Positions 9,979-17,571 of a DNA stretch of 64,000 nt are shown here, one piece after another. The DNA comes from Bacteroidia bacterium (GTDB taxonomy: Bacteria; Bacteroidota; Bacteroidia; B-17B0; Aurantibacillaceae). The position numbers and the translations under genes were made by a program. Location of the stretch: NCBI GenBank assembly GCA_018000995.1, contig JAGNIU010000016.1, positions 1-64,000 of the forward strand. Direction: 5' to 3'. Every line of letters begins with the position of its first letter. The first letter of the stretch is position 1. The notes under the pieces were generated by a model. The model was not told the DNA's origin and did not search any database. It saw only the letters and a program-made list of their open reading frames with translations.

Positions 9979-10057
9979 CTGGTTAAATTTTAAAGATTAA
10001 TATTATATAAAATAATCGGCTAATCAAATCGCTATCTTATTTACTTTTGCTTAAGTA

Positions 10058-10864
10058 TTAAACGTTGTGAATAATACGCATTTGCACCGCCTGCTTAATT
10101 TTATTTTTTTCGAAAGCTAATTTTAAATTTTCATTTAGTTCCGAAATTACTAATGGGGCATTATCAGGATGACAATACGGCCTCACATTTATATTAGCCG
10201 CTCCTTCCAGAATTTTACCAATTACAATTAAGGGTTCTGGTGTTTTAAGAATGTGAACGTTATTATTTAATACCTCCGCAATAATTGCTTTTACTTTTGG
10301 CAAATCATTCTCAATAGAAACACTCACAGGAATATCTACACGCACATTACCGTGACGGGAATTATTGACAATAGTTCCATTAGATAAAGCTCCGTTTGGA
10401 AGAATTACTGTTTTATGTTCAACCGTTAACATTATGGTATTAAAAATCTGAATTTCCTGCACTTCTCCTGTTTGTCCTTGCGCCTCTATCGTATCTCCAA
10501 CCTTGTAAGGTTTGAAAATCAAAATCAAAACTCCACCTGCAAAATTAGAAAGCGAGCCCTGCAATGCTAAACCTACTGCTAAACCAGCGGCTCCTAAAAT
10601 GGTGACGAAAGAAGCTGTGCCTATTCCAAGCATTCCGGCTACAGTTACAATCAAAATTATTTTTAGTCCAATTGAGATTAAACTTTTTAAGAAAGTCCGT
10701 AACGAAATATCCAGATCTCTCTTCTCAAATCCTTTGTTTGCCAAATACGCAACGCGTTTAATAACCCATAAACCAATTACGAGTACTAGGAGTGCCGAAA
10801 CAACTTGTGGCGCGAACTGAATAATGGTATCTTTAATTTTATCTATATGATCTTGTAGCTGCAC
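10058..10864 (-). CDS. Small-conductance mechanosensitive channel, MscS family
   Basis: A 268-residue inner-membrane channel that opens under membrane tension to release solutes during osmotic downshock. It has three N-terminal spans (about residues 18-38, 58-80, 85-110). The third is the Gly/Ala-rich pore helix (GLALQGSLSNFAGGVLIL), followed by the MscS beta domain (FKPYKVGDTIEAQGQTGEVQ, ILPNGALSNGTIVNNS) and a C-terminal alpha/beta domain. The length and order match E. coli MscS (286 residues). The start is GTG at 10864, with an in-frame stop 15 bases upstream, so no earlier start is possible. It is transcribed away from the DUF4421 gene; the two promoters must overlap. Confidence 0.95.
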   Translation of the reverse strand: MQLQDHIDKIKDTIIQFAPQVVSALLVLVIGLWVIKRVAYLANKGFEKRDLDISLRTFLKSLISIGLKIILIVTVAGMLGIGTASFVTILGAAGLAVGLALQGSLSNFAGGVLILIFKPYKVGDTIEAQGQTGEVQEIQIFNTIMLTVEHKTVILPNGALSNGTIVNNSRHGNVRVDIPVSVSIENDLPKVKAIIAEVLNNNVHILKTPEPLIVIGKILEGAANINVRPYCHPDNAPLVISELNENLKLAFEKNKIKQAVQMRIIHNV

Positions 10865-10877
10865 TTGAAATTTTTTT

Positions 10878-10885
10878 TATATTTG
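10878..10885 (+). promoter_or_regulatory. TAnnTTTG (-7) promoter element for the DUF4421 gene
   Basis: TATATTTG matches the Bacteroidota -7 consensus TAnnTTTG. It lies about 18 bases upstream of the TTG codon at 10904, which supports that start over the TTG at 10865, because the latter would sit upstream of the promoter element. Confidence 0.5.
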
Positions 10886-10903
10886 AGTGTAAAATTAAGT
10901 CAT

Positions 10904-11983
10904 TTGCTCAAAAAACTCATACTATTCGCCCTACTTTCTGTTAACATTCTTTCGGCACAAAAGATTTGGGATAGTACTTATTACGTAAAATATAAATCAC
11001 GCCTCATTGTTTCTTTGTTTCAATCCTACAGAAATTATAACATCGAGCTACAACAATATTTAAAAAAGGATACATTCGGTTTATCTAAACTAAATTACAT
11101 TGCCCAGGCTAATAATATTTCGGGTATCGAATTCAATTACGATAAAATAAATTTTTCCTTTGGTTACGCCTCTATTCCTGCGACTAATGTAAAACAAACA
11201 GGTAAAACTGATCACTTTAATATTGGCATGAACGTTGGTGGTAATAAATGGATTTTAGAAACAGGGTATCGGCGTTATCAAGGTTTTTACGATAAGAATA
11301 CAGCAAGATATGATAGCGCTTATTCTAAATGGGACACAACAACAACCGACAGAAGAGGAATTTACACCCAATTTCCTAAAATGGTGAGCACTTCGTATAA
11401 AATGAAATTCTTATACTTCACCAATAACAAACGCTTCTCCTTTAAATCCGGTTACTCCTGTTCTTACCGACAATTAAAATCAAGTTTCACCTGGGTGATT
11501 ACCGCTAATGGTTATTACAATACGCTGAGCACTACCGATACTTCCTTCTTCCCTAGACAAGTTCGACCGTATTATGATACGCATGGTAATCTCAACACTT
11601 TAAATGTCGCCGCGTTTTCAGTTTATGGTGGTGCTTCTTTTAATTTAGTACTATGGCGTGCGCTTTTCTTTAATGTTACTTTTTTAGTTGGACCGGAAGA
11701 ACAATGGCGTACTTATAAATACTACAACGATACTTTAAATTATAACCGTACCATTTTTTACAATGCGATTTCGGGCGATTTAAGAGGTTCTATGGGTTTA
11801 AACTTTAAACGTTGGTATGTTTCCCTTACAGGTGTTACTGATTTCAGTTATTACAAAAGCGGTGAGATGATGTTCGTATCAAAATATTTTAGCGGCGCAT
11901 TTTCTATTGGCTATCGGTTCAGGGTAAAAGCGCCTAAAATTTATCAGCGTTTTCAGCAGACGAAGTTGTATCAGTTAATGTAA
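10904..11983 (+). CDS. DUF4421-family secreted protein
   Basis: A 359-residue exported protein from a TTG start at 10904. The first residues LLKKLILFALLSVNILSAQ (Met at initiation) form an ideal signal peptide; the frame is open further upstream, but only into the promoter. The mature part resembles the DUF4421 family of Bacteroidota: a short N-terminal region with KIWDSTYYVKYKSRLIV, then many amphipathic beta strands with aromatic-rich turns (FSFGYASIP, GYRRYQGFYD, FSIGYRFRVKAP), as in outer-membrane barrels. The family has no known function. An outer-membrane location is inferred from the strand pattern and signal peptide. It is divergent from the MscS gene. Confidence 0.8.
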   Translation: MLKKLILFALLSVNILSAQKIWDSTYYVKYKSRLIVSLFQSYRNYNIELQQYLKKDTFGLSKLNYIAQANNISGIEFNYDKINFSFGYASIPATNVKQTGKTDHFNIGMNVGGNKWILETGYRRYQGFYDKNTARYDSAYSKWDTTTTDRRGIYTQFPKMVSTSYKMKFLYFTNNKRFSFKSGYSCSYRQLKSSFTWVITANGYYNTLSTTDTSFFPRQVRPYYDTHGNLNTLNVAAFSVYGGASFNLVLWRALFFNVTFLVGPEEQWRTYKYYNDTLNYNRTIFYNAISGDLRGSMGLNFKRWYVSLTGVTDFSYYKSGEMMFVSKYFSGAFSIGYRFRVKAPKIYQRFQQTKLYQLM

Positions 11984-12025
11984 TTTGACGATTAGTCAAT
12001 TTGGCAATGAGACAATGTGGTTGAG

Positions 12026-12388
12026 TTAACCATGATAAACCCTCGAAGCAACAATCATTCCATTTCTTATTTCCAACACTTCACCAACATTTAAATCTTC
12101 TTCTCCCTTCACATGACGAATGTATTCCATGAATACTTGTTCTTCATCGGCGGTTAGCCCTTTTACTTCGTAATTTAAAGTTGGGAGGCGGTCAAATGCA
12201 TCTTTCCACCAAGCGCGTAAAGCTGGCTTTCCTTTTATTAAACCGTTAGTTTCGGGCTGACGAATTTTTAATTTAGGAGAAAAATGTTCCGCAGTTTCAG
12301 AATATAAACTTAAAAGGTTTTCTAAATTATGTTCGTTAAAAGCGGCGAACCATTTTGTGGCAATATTTTTATTTTGTTGAGCACTCAT
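12026..12388 (-). CDS. SnoaL/NTF2-like fold protein
   Basis: A 120-residue soluble protein with the start of a SnoaL-like NTF2 domain: a helix NIATKWFAAFNEHNLENLLSL, then SETAEHFSPK, a helix with KGKPALRAWWKDAF, and four beta strands ending EVLEIRNGMIVASRVYHG. Such single-domain proteins are small cone-shaped barrels that serve as ketosteroid-isomerase-type enzymes, hydrolases or ligand carriers. The substrate cannot be predicted from the visible residues. It is divergent from the amidohydrolase gene, with 19 bases between start codons, so the two probably share an overlapping promoter region. Confidence 0.8.
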   Translation of the reverse strand: MSAQQNKNIATKWFAAFNEHNLENLLSLYSETAEHFSPKLKIRQPETNGLIKGKPALRAWWKDAFDRLPTLNYEVKGLTADEEQVFMEYIRHVKGEEDLNVGEVLEIRNGMIVASRVYHG

Positions 12389-12407
12389 TTAATTTTATAT
12401 TTATCCT

Positions 12408-14069
12408 ATGATTAAAAAACTTTTCATTCTTATACTGACTTCTTACTTCTTATACTCCTGTACAACTCCAAAAAAAGAAGCAGACCTAATAATTCATAAC
12501 GCTGTTATCTATACAGTTGATTCTGCTTTCTCTATTCAACAGGCTATGGCTATCAAAGATGGTAAAATTATTGAAACAGGCAGCAACGAACAAATTTTAA
12601 ATTCATATTCAGCTAAAGAAACAAAAGATATTGAAGGCAAAACTATTTTCCCCGGCTTTATTGATGCGCATTGTCATTTTTTAAATTACGGTTTAGGTTT
12701 ACAAAAAGTTGATTTAGTAGGGACCACTTCTTTCGAAAATGTAGTTCAAGTTGTAAAAGATTTTGCAGTGAAAACCGACCAAACTCCAAATCCTTCCACT
12801 ACCGGAGAAGTGCAATGGATTGAAGGTCGCGGTTGGGATCAGAATGATTGGGCGGTAAAAGAATATCCTACAAAAGAAAAATTTGATTCTCTCTTCCCAA
12901 ACACACCTTTAATTTTACAACGGATTGATGGTCACGCTGTCTTAGCAAACTCTGCTGCCTTAAAATTGGCTGGGATTGATTCTAAAACAAAAATCGACGG
13001 CGGTGATTTAATTAAAGATGCTAAAGGAAATTTAACGGGAATATTAATTGACAACGCCGTTGATTTAGTCACTAGTAAAATTTCTGCTCCTTCAAAAGAA
13101 AAATTATTCAATGCGCTTTTAGTTGCACAGGAAAATTGCTTTGCGGTTGGACTAACTACTATCGACGATGCCGGTTTAATGAAATACGAAATTGATGCTA
13201 TTGACGAATTACAAAAAAGCGGTAAATTAAAAATGCGTATTTACGCTATGTTAAGTGATAACGCTCCGAATTATAAATACTATTTAGAAAATGGTCCATA
13301 TAAAACGGAAAGATTGAACGTCCGCTCTTTTAAATTTTATGCGGATGGCGCTTTGGGCTCACGAGGTGCTTGTTTGTTGGAACATTATTCCGACAAAAAA
13401 GAATGGAAAGGATTTTTACTGAATACAAAGGAACATTTTGAAAAGTATGCCGCTATTATGGCAGAAAAAGGATTTCAAATGAATACGCATTGTATTGGGG
13501 ATTCGAGCGACCGTTTAATTTTAGATATCTATAAAAAGAATATAAAATCAGATTCCCGTTGGAGAGTTGAACATGCACAAGTAGTCAACAAAAATGATTT
13601 TGAAAAATTTAAAGACATAATTCCATCAGTACAACCAACACATGCTACTAGCGATATGTATTGGGCAGGCGAACGTTTAGGAAAAGAACGTGAAAAAGGC
13701 GCTTATGCTTATAAAGATTTATTAAAAGCATCCGGATTAGTTGCCTTAGGAACAGATTTTCCAGTGGAAGATATTTCTCCGTTCAAAACTTTTTATGCTG
13801 CGGTTATACGAAAAGATGCGAAAGGTTACCCCGAAAATGGTTATCAAATTGAGAATGCTTTATCAAAAGAAGAAACTATCCGCGGTATGACTATTTGGGC
13901 AGCTTATTCAAACTTCGAAGAAAAAGAAAAAGGAAGTTTAGAGAAAAATAAGTTCGCTGATTTCATTATTTTGGATACGGATTTGATGAAATGTCCAGAA
14001 AATTCCATCTTGTCAACAAAGGTTTTAGCGACTTACCTTAATGGAGAATTAGTTTTCAGAAATAAGTAA
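12408..14069 (+). CDS. Amidohydrolase lipoprotein, YtcJ-like (amidohydrolase family 3)
   Basis: A 553-residue exported metal-dependent hydrolase. The N-terminus has a lipoprotein signal peptide with lipobox-like LYSC (Cys18), so it is probably membrane-anchored. The amidohydrolase barrel begins with the strand ADLIIHNAVIYTVD. The metal site is GFIDAHCHFLNYG (His-x-His), with further ligands in HCIGD and VEHAQVV and the late Asp in LGTDFPVED. The closing beta-sandwich strand reads NKFADFIILDTDL. Members of this group hydrolyse formamide-type or other amide bonds, but the substrate here is unknown. The 3' end is followed by a palindromic repeat. Confidence 0.92.
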   Translation: MIKKLFILILTSYFLYSCTTPKKEADLIIHNAVIYTVDSAFSIQQAMAIKDGKIIETGSNEQILNSYSAKETKDIEGKTIFPGFIDAHCHFLNYGLGLQKVDLVGTTSFENVVQVVKDFAVKTDQTPNPSTTGEVQWIEGRGWDQNDWAVKEYPTKEKFDSLFPNTPLILQRIDGHAVLANSAALKLAGIDSKTKIDGGDLIKDAKGNLTGILIDNAVDLVTSKISAPSKEKLFNALLVAQENCFAVGLTTIDDAGLMKYEIDAIDELQKSGKLKMRIYAMLSDNAPNYKYYLENGPYKTERLNVRSFKFYADGALGSRGACLLEHYSDKKEWKGFLLNTKEHFEKYAAIMAEKGFQMNTHCIGDSSDRLILDIYKKNIKSDSRWRVEHAQVVNKNDFEKFKDIIPSVQPTHATSDMYWAGERLGKEREKGAYAYKDLLKASGLVALGTDFPVEDISPFKTFYAAVIRKDAKGYPENGYQIENALSKEETIRGMTIWAAYSNFEEKEKGSLEKNKFADFIILDTDLMKCPENSILSTKVLATYLNGELVFRNK

Positions 14070-14081
14070 TTCAATATTTAT

Positions 14082-14153
14082 GCCACTAAAACACTAAGAC
14101 ACTAAAGCCCACAAAACTTTAGTGCAAATTTTGTGATTTTGAGTTTTAGTGGC
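14082..14153. repeat. Inverted repeat with nested hairpin after the amidohydrolase gene
   Basis: Perfect 11-bp arms GCCACTAAAAC (14082-14092) and GTTTTAGTGGC (14143-14153) enclose a second pair, ACTAAAG (14101-14107) and CTTTAGT (14117-14123). The left part also holds three near-copies of CACTAA in tandem. No T-run follows on either strand, so it is not a normal intrinsic terminator. I have seen the same kind of GCCACTAA text in intergenic regions of related genomes. Confidence 0.8.
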
Positions 14154-14352
14154 TAAAAAAAACGGATGATTTAAAGAAAGAAACAGCTTATCAACAAAAG
14201 TTCCCGAAACTTATCTTAATGTAGAGCGCGTTCACTAAGTTTAAATTGGTTTAGGTCTGCCAAACCCAGCGTTTATTAACAAATAAGGCGCTTTCGTTAA
14301 ATTAACAAATCCCGATTTGTTTATGTTGTATTTTAGCTAAAACAAAAGAACT

Positions 14353-14757
14353 ATGAAAAAACTTTTTCTCGCTACAGTACTTAGTCTATTTTCTTTAGGA
14401 ATCATGAGTTTTGATTTAAGTTCAAATACAATTGCCGCTCAAACTTCTAATAAGGCAGGATTTAAAGTTGAGATAAAGAAAAGCACAACGTACTCGGGAA
14501 AAGAATTAGAAGCAGTTTATGTAATTAAATGTACAAGCCTATCTAACGCAAAATTAGTTCGTGAATTTCAACTTATAAAATCGGATTCGCGCTTAAAGAA
14601 TTTTTTCTTAGCAGATTATGTATTAATAGAAAAATCTAATCCCACAAAATATTATCCTTTAGGTTGGGAAAGCACTAAAATTAAAGAAACCGACTTAAAA
14701 TCAGATTGCTTAAGCATTCTTGCTAACGATGTTGGTCCGGTTGATATAAACAACTAG
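14353..14757 (+). CDS. Small secreted protein, unknown function
   Basis: A 134-residue protein that I do not recognise. It begins with a signal peptide (MKKLFLATVLSLFSLGIMSF, cleavage probably near NTIAAQT). The mature part is about 105 residues, mixed alpha/beta, Lys-rich, with two Cys (KCTSL and SDCLS) that could form a disulfide in the periplasm. No repeat, lipobox or sorting domain is present. The gene sits between two palindromic repeat elements, with a 283-base spacer upstream (14070-14352) in which I see only the inverted repeat listed above and a weak TATTTTAG promoter-like element. It appears monocistronic. Confidence 0.65.
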   Translation: MKKLFLATVLSLFSLGIMSFDLSSNTIAAQTSNKAGFKVEIKKSTTYSGKELEAVYVIKCTSLSNAKLVREFQLIKSDSRLKNFFLADYVLIEKSNPTKYYPLGWESTKIKETDLKSDCLSILANDVGPVDINN

Positions 14758-14773
14758 ATTTCCTTCCAAACCG

Positions 14774-14936
14774 TTCGACCCCTTCAGGGTCGGAAAGATT
14801 TCTCTTCAATTTTTTTATTCACATTGGATACCTTCGGCATCCAAAACACATCGTGCAAATCCTATGGAGTCTGAAGGACTCCAATACGAATAAAAAAACA
14901 ACTGACGGTCCTAACACCGACCCTGAAGGGGTCGAA
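14774..14936. repeat. Compound palindromic (REP/BIME-like) element
   Basis: Four short hairpins in 163 bases. The outer two are exact inverted copies: TTCGACCCCTTCAGGGTCGG (14774-14793) and its reverse complement (14917-14936). Each is itself a hairpin with a 6-bp stem and a five-base loop, CTTCA or TGAAG. The inner two, at 14826-14842 and 14866-14882, have different stem bases (GGAT..ATCC and GGAGTC..GACTCC) around the same TTC/GAA-containing loop. The whole element is thus roughly symmetric. It ends 36 bases before the ubiD-type start codon. Confidence 0.85.
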
Positions 14937-14972
14937 TATTATCAGCGAAATTATGTTTATTTTTACCGTTCT

Positions 14973-16811
14973 ATGGGTTACCGCAGTTTACAGGCTTGCA
15001 TTGAAGATTTGGAGAAAAACGGCCACCTAATCCGTATTACCGAAGAAGTTGATCCGAATTTAGAAATGGCTGCCATTCATTTACGTGTTTACGAAATGGG
15101 CGGTCCTGCTTTATTGTTTGAAAATGTAAAAGGTTGTGAATTCAAATGCGCTTCCAATATTTTCGGAACCATTGAAAGAAGTAAGTTTATTTTCAGAGAT
15201 ACATTCGAAAAAGTTCAAACGCTTATTGATTTAAAAAATCATCCTGTTAAAGCTTTAAAGCGACCGTTCAGTTATTTAAATGTTACAGCAACAGCTTTTG
15301 CTTCGCTTCCAAAAAAAAATCCTTTTTCGAAACCAGTTCTCTTTAAAGAAACTACAATCGATAAACTCCCACAAATAAAACATTGGAGCATGGATGGCGG
15401 TGCGTTTATTACGTTGCCACAAGTGTATAGCGAGGACATCGATAATCCCGGTATCATGAACGCGAATCTGGGAATGTACCGCGTACAATTAAGCGGCAAC
15501 GATTATATTCAGAATAAAGAAATTGGTTTGCATTATCAATTACATCGCGGCATCGGTGTACATCAAACAAAAGCGAATGCAAAAGGACAACCTCTTAAAG
15601 TTTCTATTTTTATTGGTGGTCCGCCTTCACATACTTTAGCGGCAGTTATGCCTTTGCCTGAAGGATTAAGTGAAGCCACTTTTGCAGGTGCACTTGGTAA
15701 AAAACGTTTTGGTTATTCTTATGAAGATGGTTTTTGCATTAGTACAGATGCGGATTTTGTAATTACAGGAGAAATTTATCCTAACGAAACAAAACCGGAA
15801 GGTCCGTTCGGAGATCATTTAGGGTATTATAGTTTGGCTCATGATTTTCCTGTGATGAAAGTTCATAAAGTGTATCACCGCGAAAATGCTATTTGGCCTT
15901 TTACTGTTGTTGGTCGACCACCACAAGAAGATACAAGTTTCGGTGCTTTAATTCATGAAATATCAGGCGCTGCCATTCCAATAGAAATTCCGGGATTAAA
16001 AGAAGTGAACGCAGTTGATGCGGCGGGAGTTCATCCGTTATTATTAGCAATAGGAAGCGAACGCTACACACCTTATCAAAATGTAAAACATCCTCAGGAA
16101 TTATTAACGATTGCGAATCATGTTTTAGGCAGCGGACAATTAAGCTTAGCGAAGTTTTTATTTATTACAGCTGATGACAGCAAAAAACTAAGCACTCACA
16201 ATATTGAGGACTACTTTAAATTTGTTTTAGAACGCATCGACTTAAAACGCGATATGCATTTCTATACCAATACAACCATTGATACTTTAGATTACAGCGG
16301 TACAGGATTAAATGCAGGAAGTAAAGTAGTATTTGCTGCTTACGGCGATAAGAAAAGAGAATTAGCAACAACCATCAGTAAGGAAATTTTAGAATTGAAA
16401 TCATTCACGCATGCGTTTTTAGCAATGCCCGGTGTTTTAGTTTTAGAAGGAAAGAAATTTAAAAGTCATGATGCGACTGAAGAAGAAGTTGCTGAATTTA
16501 ATATTGAGATTATCCGCAACCGCATTGATACAAACCCTTATCCTGTAATAATAATTTGCGACGACAGCGATTTTACTTCCGCGAAATTAAATAATTGGTT
16601 GTGGGTTACATTTACAAGAAGTAATCCTAGTCATGATATTTACGGTGTAAATCCTCTCACTAAATTTAAACACTTTGGTTGCGACAGTGTAATAATTGAC
16701 GCCCGCATAAAACCAAACCACGCCCCTGCTCTAGTAAAAGATCCTGCAATCGAAAAAAGAGTTGATAGATTGTTTGAGAAAGGTGGGAGTCTCGAAAGAT
16801 TCAAGATTTAA
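14973..16811 (+). CDS. UbiD-family decarboxylase
   Basis: A 612-residue cytosolic protein of the UbiD family, which decarboxylates aromatic or alpha,beta-unsaturated acids with prenylated FMN. I start it at 14973 (MGYRSLQACIEDLEKNGHLI), the usual UbiD N-terminus; the frame is open back to 14853, but that part is translated palindromic repeat. Family landmarks are an N-terminal domain with RITEEVDPNLEMAAI, the cofactor region with LHYQLHRGIGVH and FIGGPPSHTLAA, and the E-x-P-(F/Y)-G-(D/E)-type motif EGPFGDHLGYY. UbiD proteins from ubiquinone makers are about 490 residues, so this is a longer form. Menaquinone-type organisms such as Bacteroidota carry long UbiD homologues. No UbiX flavin prenyltransferase gene lies in the window. 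Confidence 0.9.
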   Translation: MGYRSLQACIEDLEKNGHLIRITEEVDPNLEMAAIHLRVYEMGGPALLFENVKGCEFKCASNIFGTIERSKFIFRDTFEKVQTLIDLKNHPVKALKRPFSYLNVTATAFASLPKKNPFSKPVLFKETTIDKLPQIKHWSMDGGAFITLPQVYSEDIDNPGIMNANLGMYRVQLSGNDYIQNKEIGLHYQLHRGIGVHQTKANAKGQPLKVSIFIGGPPSHTLAAVMPLPEGLSEATFAGALGKKRFGYSYEDGFCISTDADFVITGEIYPNETKPEGPFGDHLGYYSLAHDFPVMKVHKVYHRENAIWPFTVVGRPPQEDTSFGALIHEISGAAIPIEIPGLKEVNAVDAAGVHPLLLAIGSERYTPYQNVKHPQELLTIANHVLGSGQLSLAKFLFITADDSKKLSTHNIEDYFKFVLERIDLKRDMHFYTNTTIDTLDYSGTGLNAGSKVVFAAYGDKKRELATTISKEILELKSFTHAFLAMPGVLVLEGKKFKSHDATEEEVAEFNIEIIRNRIDTNPYPVIIICDDSDFTSAKLNNWLWVTFTRSNPSHDIYGVNPLTKFKHFGCDSVIIDARIKPNHAPALVKDPAIEKRVDRLFEKGGSLERFKI

Positions 16812-16830
16812 AATTCAAGATTCAAAGATT
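16798..16830. repeat. Degenerate direct repeat over a gene end
   Basis: Imperfect copies of ATTCAAG overlap the stop codon of the UbiD-type gene and reach into the 3' end of the convergent gene. The unit resembles the short spacer repeats at 44686, 62370 and 63421. Confidence 0.5.
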
Positions 16831-17557
16831 ACCAATCACTCTTTATTGGTTTATTAATGAATGCTTTCAAATCATTAACAGTGTTATCCAATTGCATCCA
16901 GATATCTTCCCAAACTTTATCTCCACGATATGCCTTCAAATAAAATCTTTCCAGAGGATTATCATGTACATGAGTAGCGTCCATTGTGTAATTTCTACCA
17001 CCCTTTATACTATTTCCCTTTTGTTCCGCAAAGTACATTCTAAAGTTTGTAAATTCATACTTAACCTTTCCCTCCTTAAGTTTAATTGTCAAAGTGAATT
17101 GAATGGTATTTAAATCTCCCGCAAATTTCACATAAAAGAAACCTGCGTAATTAATCACACTTTTGTCAGCGTCGTTAGCTGAAATAAACTCATATTTAGT
17201 CTTACTACTAGGGATAGCCTTTAAGGAATTATACAAATCAGCTTGCTTGCTTTTTGTTTCCAAAACCTCAGTTATCAATATTTTTCCTGTTGTCAGTTCA
17301 ATTGGAACTACGATTTTATCAGATTGTTTAAAGTCTTTGTTCTTATAGATTGTATCGGTTCCTTTAATTACATGCGAAACTTCATTTTTATGGATAACAA
17401 GTTTTAAACTTGGATTATCTATAGGATAGAAAACCTTCTCATCTTGAGAGAAATCTTGACACACAACGCCTTTTGGATAAGCATCTGCATAAATTGTAAC
17501 TTGTCCGACGGCCGAAACAGAAAAAAAAGTAACTACTAATGAAAATATAATCCTCAT
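16829..17557 (-). CDS. Secreted protein with DUF4468-like domain
   Basis: A 242-residue exported protein with signal peptide MRIIFSLVVTFFSVSAVGQ. The middle region (residues about 120-180) has the pattern of DUF4468, a TBP-like domain common in Bacteroidota secreted proteins: a strand with AGFFYVKFAGDLNTIQFTLT followed by KLKEGKVKYEFTNFRMYF. The first 100 residues are not recognised. It lies 14 bases downstream of the secreted caspase gene on the same strand and is very likely cotranscribed with it, so the two may work together in the envelope. No enzymatic motif is visible. Confidence 0.75.
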   Translation of the reverse strand: MRIIFSLVVTFFSVSAVGQVTIYADAYPKGVVCQDFSQDEKVFYPIDNPSLKLVIHKNEVSHVIKGTDTIYKNKDFKQSDKIVVPIELTTGKILITEVLETKSKQADLYNSLKAIPSSKTKYEFISANDADKSVINYAGFFYVKFAGDLNTIQFTLTIKLKEGKVKYEFTNFRMYFAEQKGNSIKGGRNYTMDATHVHDNPLERFYLKAYRGDKVWEDIWMQLDNTVNDLKAFINKPIKSDW

Positions 17558-17571
17558 GTAAAGTCCGCTAT

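Noticed and set aside
11985-11999. TTGAC and GTCAA arms after the DUF4421 gene, like the Crp/Fnr boxes.
   Set aside because: The spacer is five bases instead of four and it lies between two convergent genes in a repetitive CAAT-type spacer, not in a promoter.
14082-14153. Inverted repeat as terminator of the amidohydrolase gene.
   Set aside because: No T-run follows on either strand; the run after the right arm is A.
14853-14972. Forty open codons in front of the UbiD-type gene.
   Set aside because: They are translated from the palindromic repeat; the family N-terminus starts at 14973.
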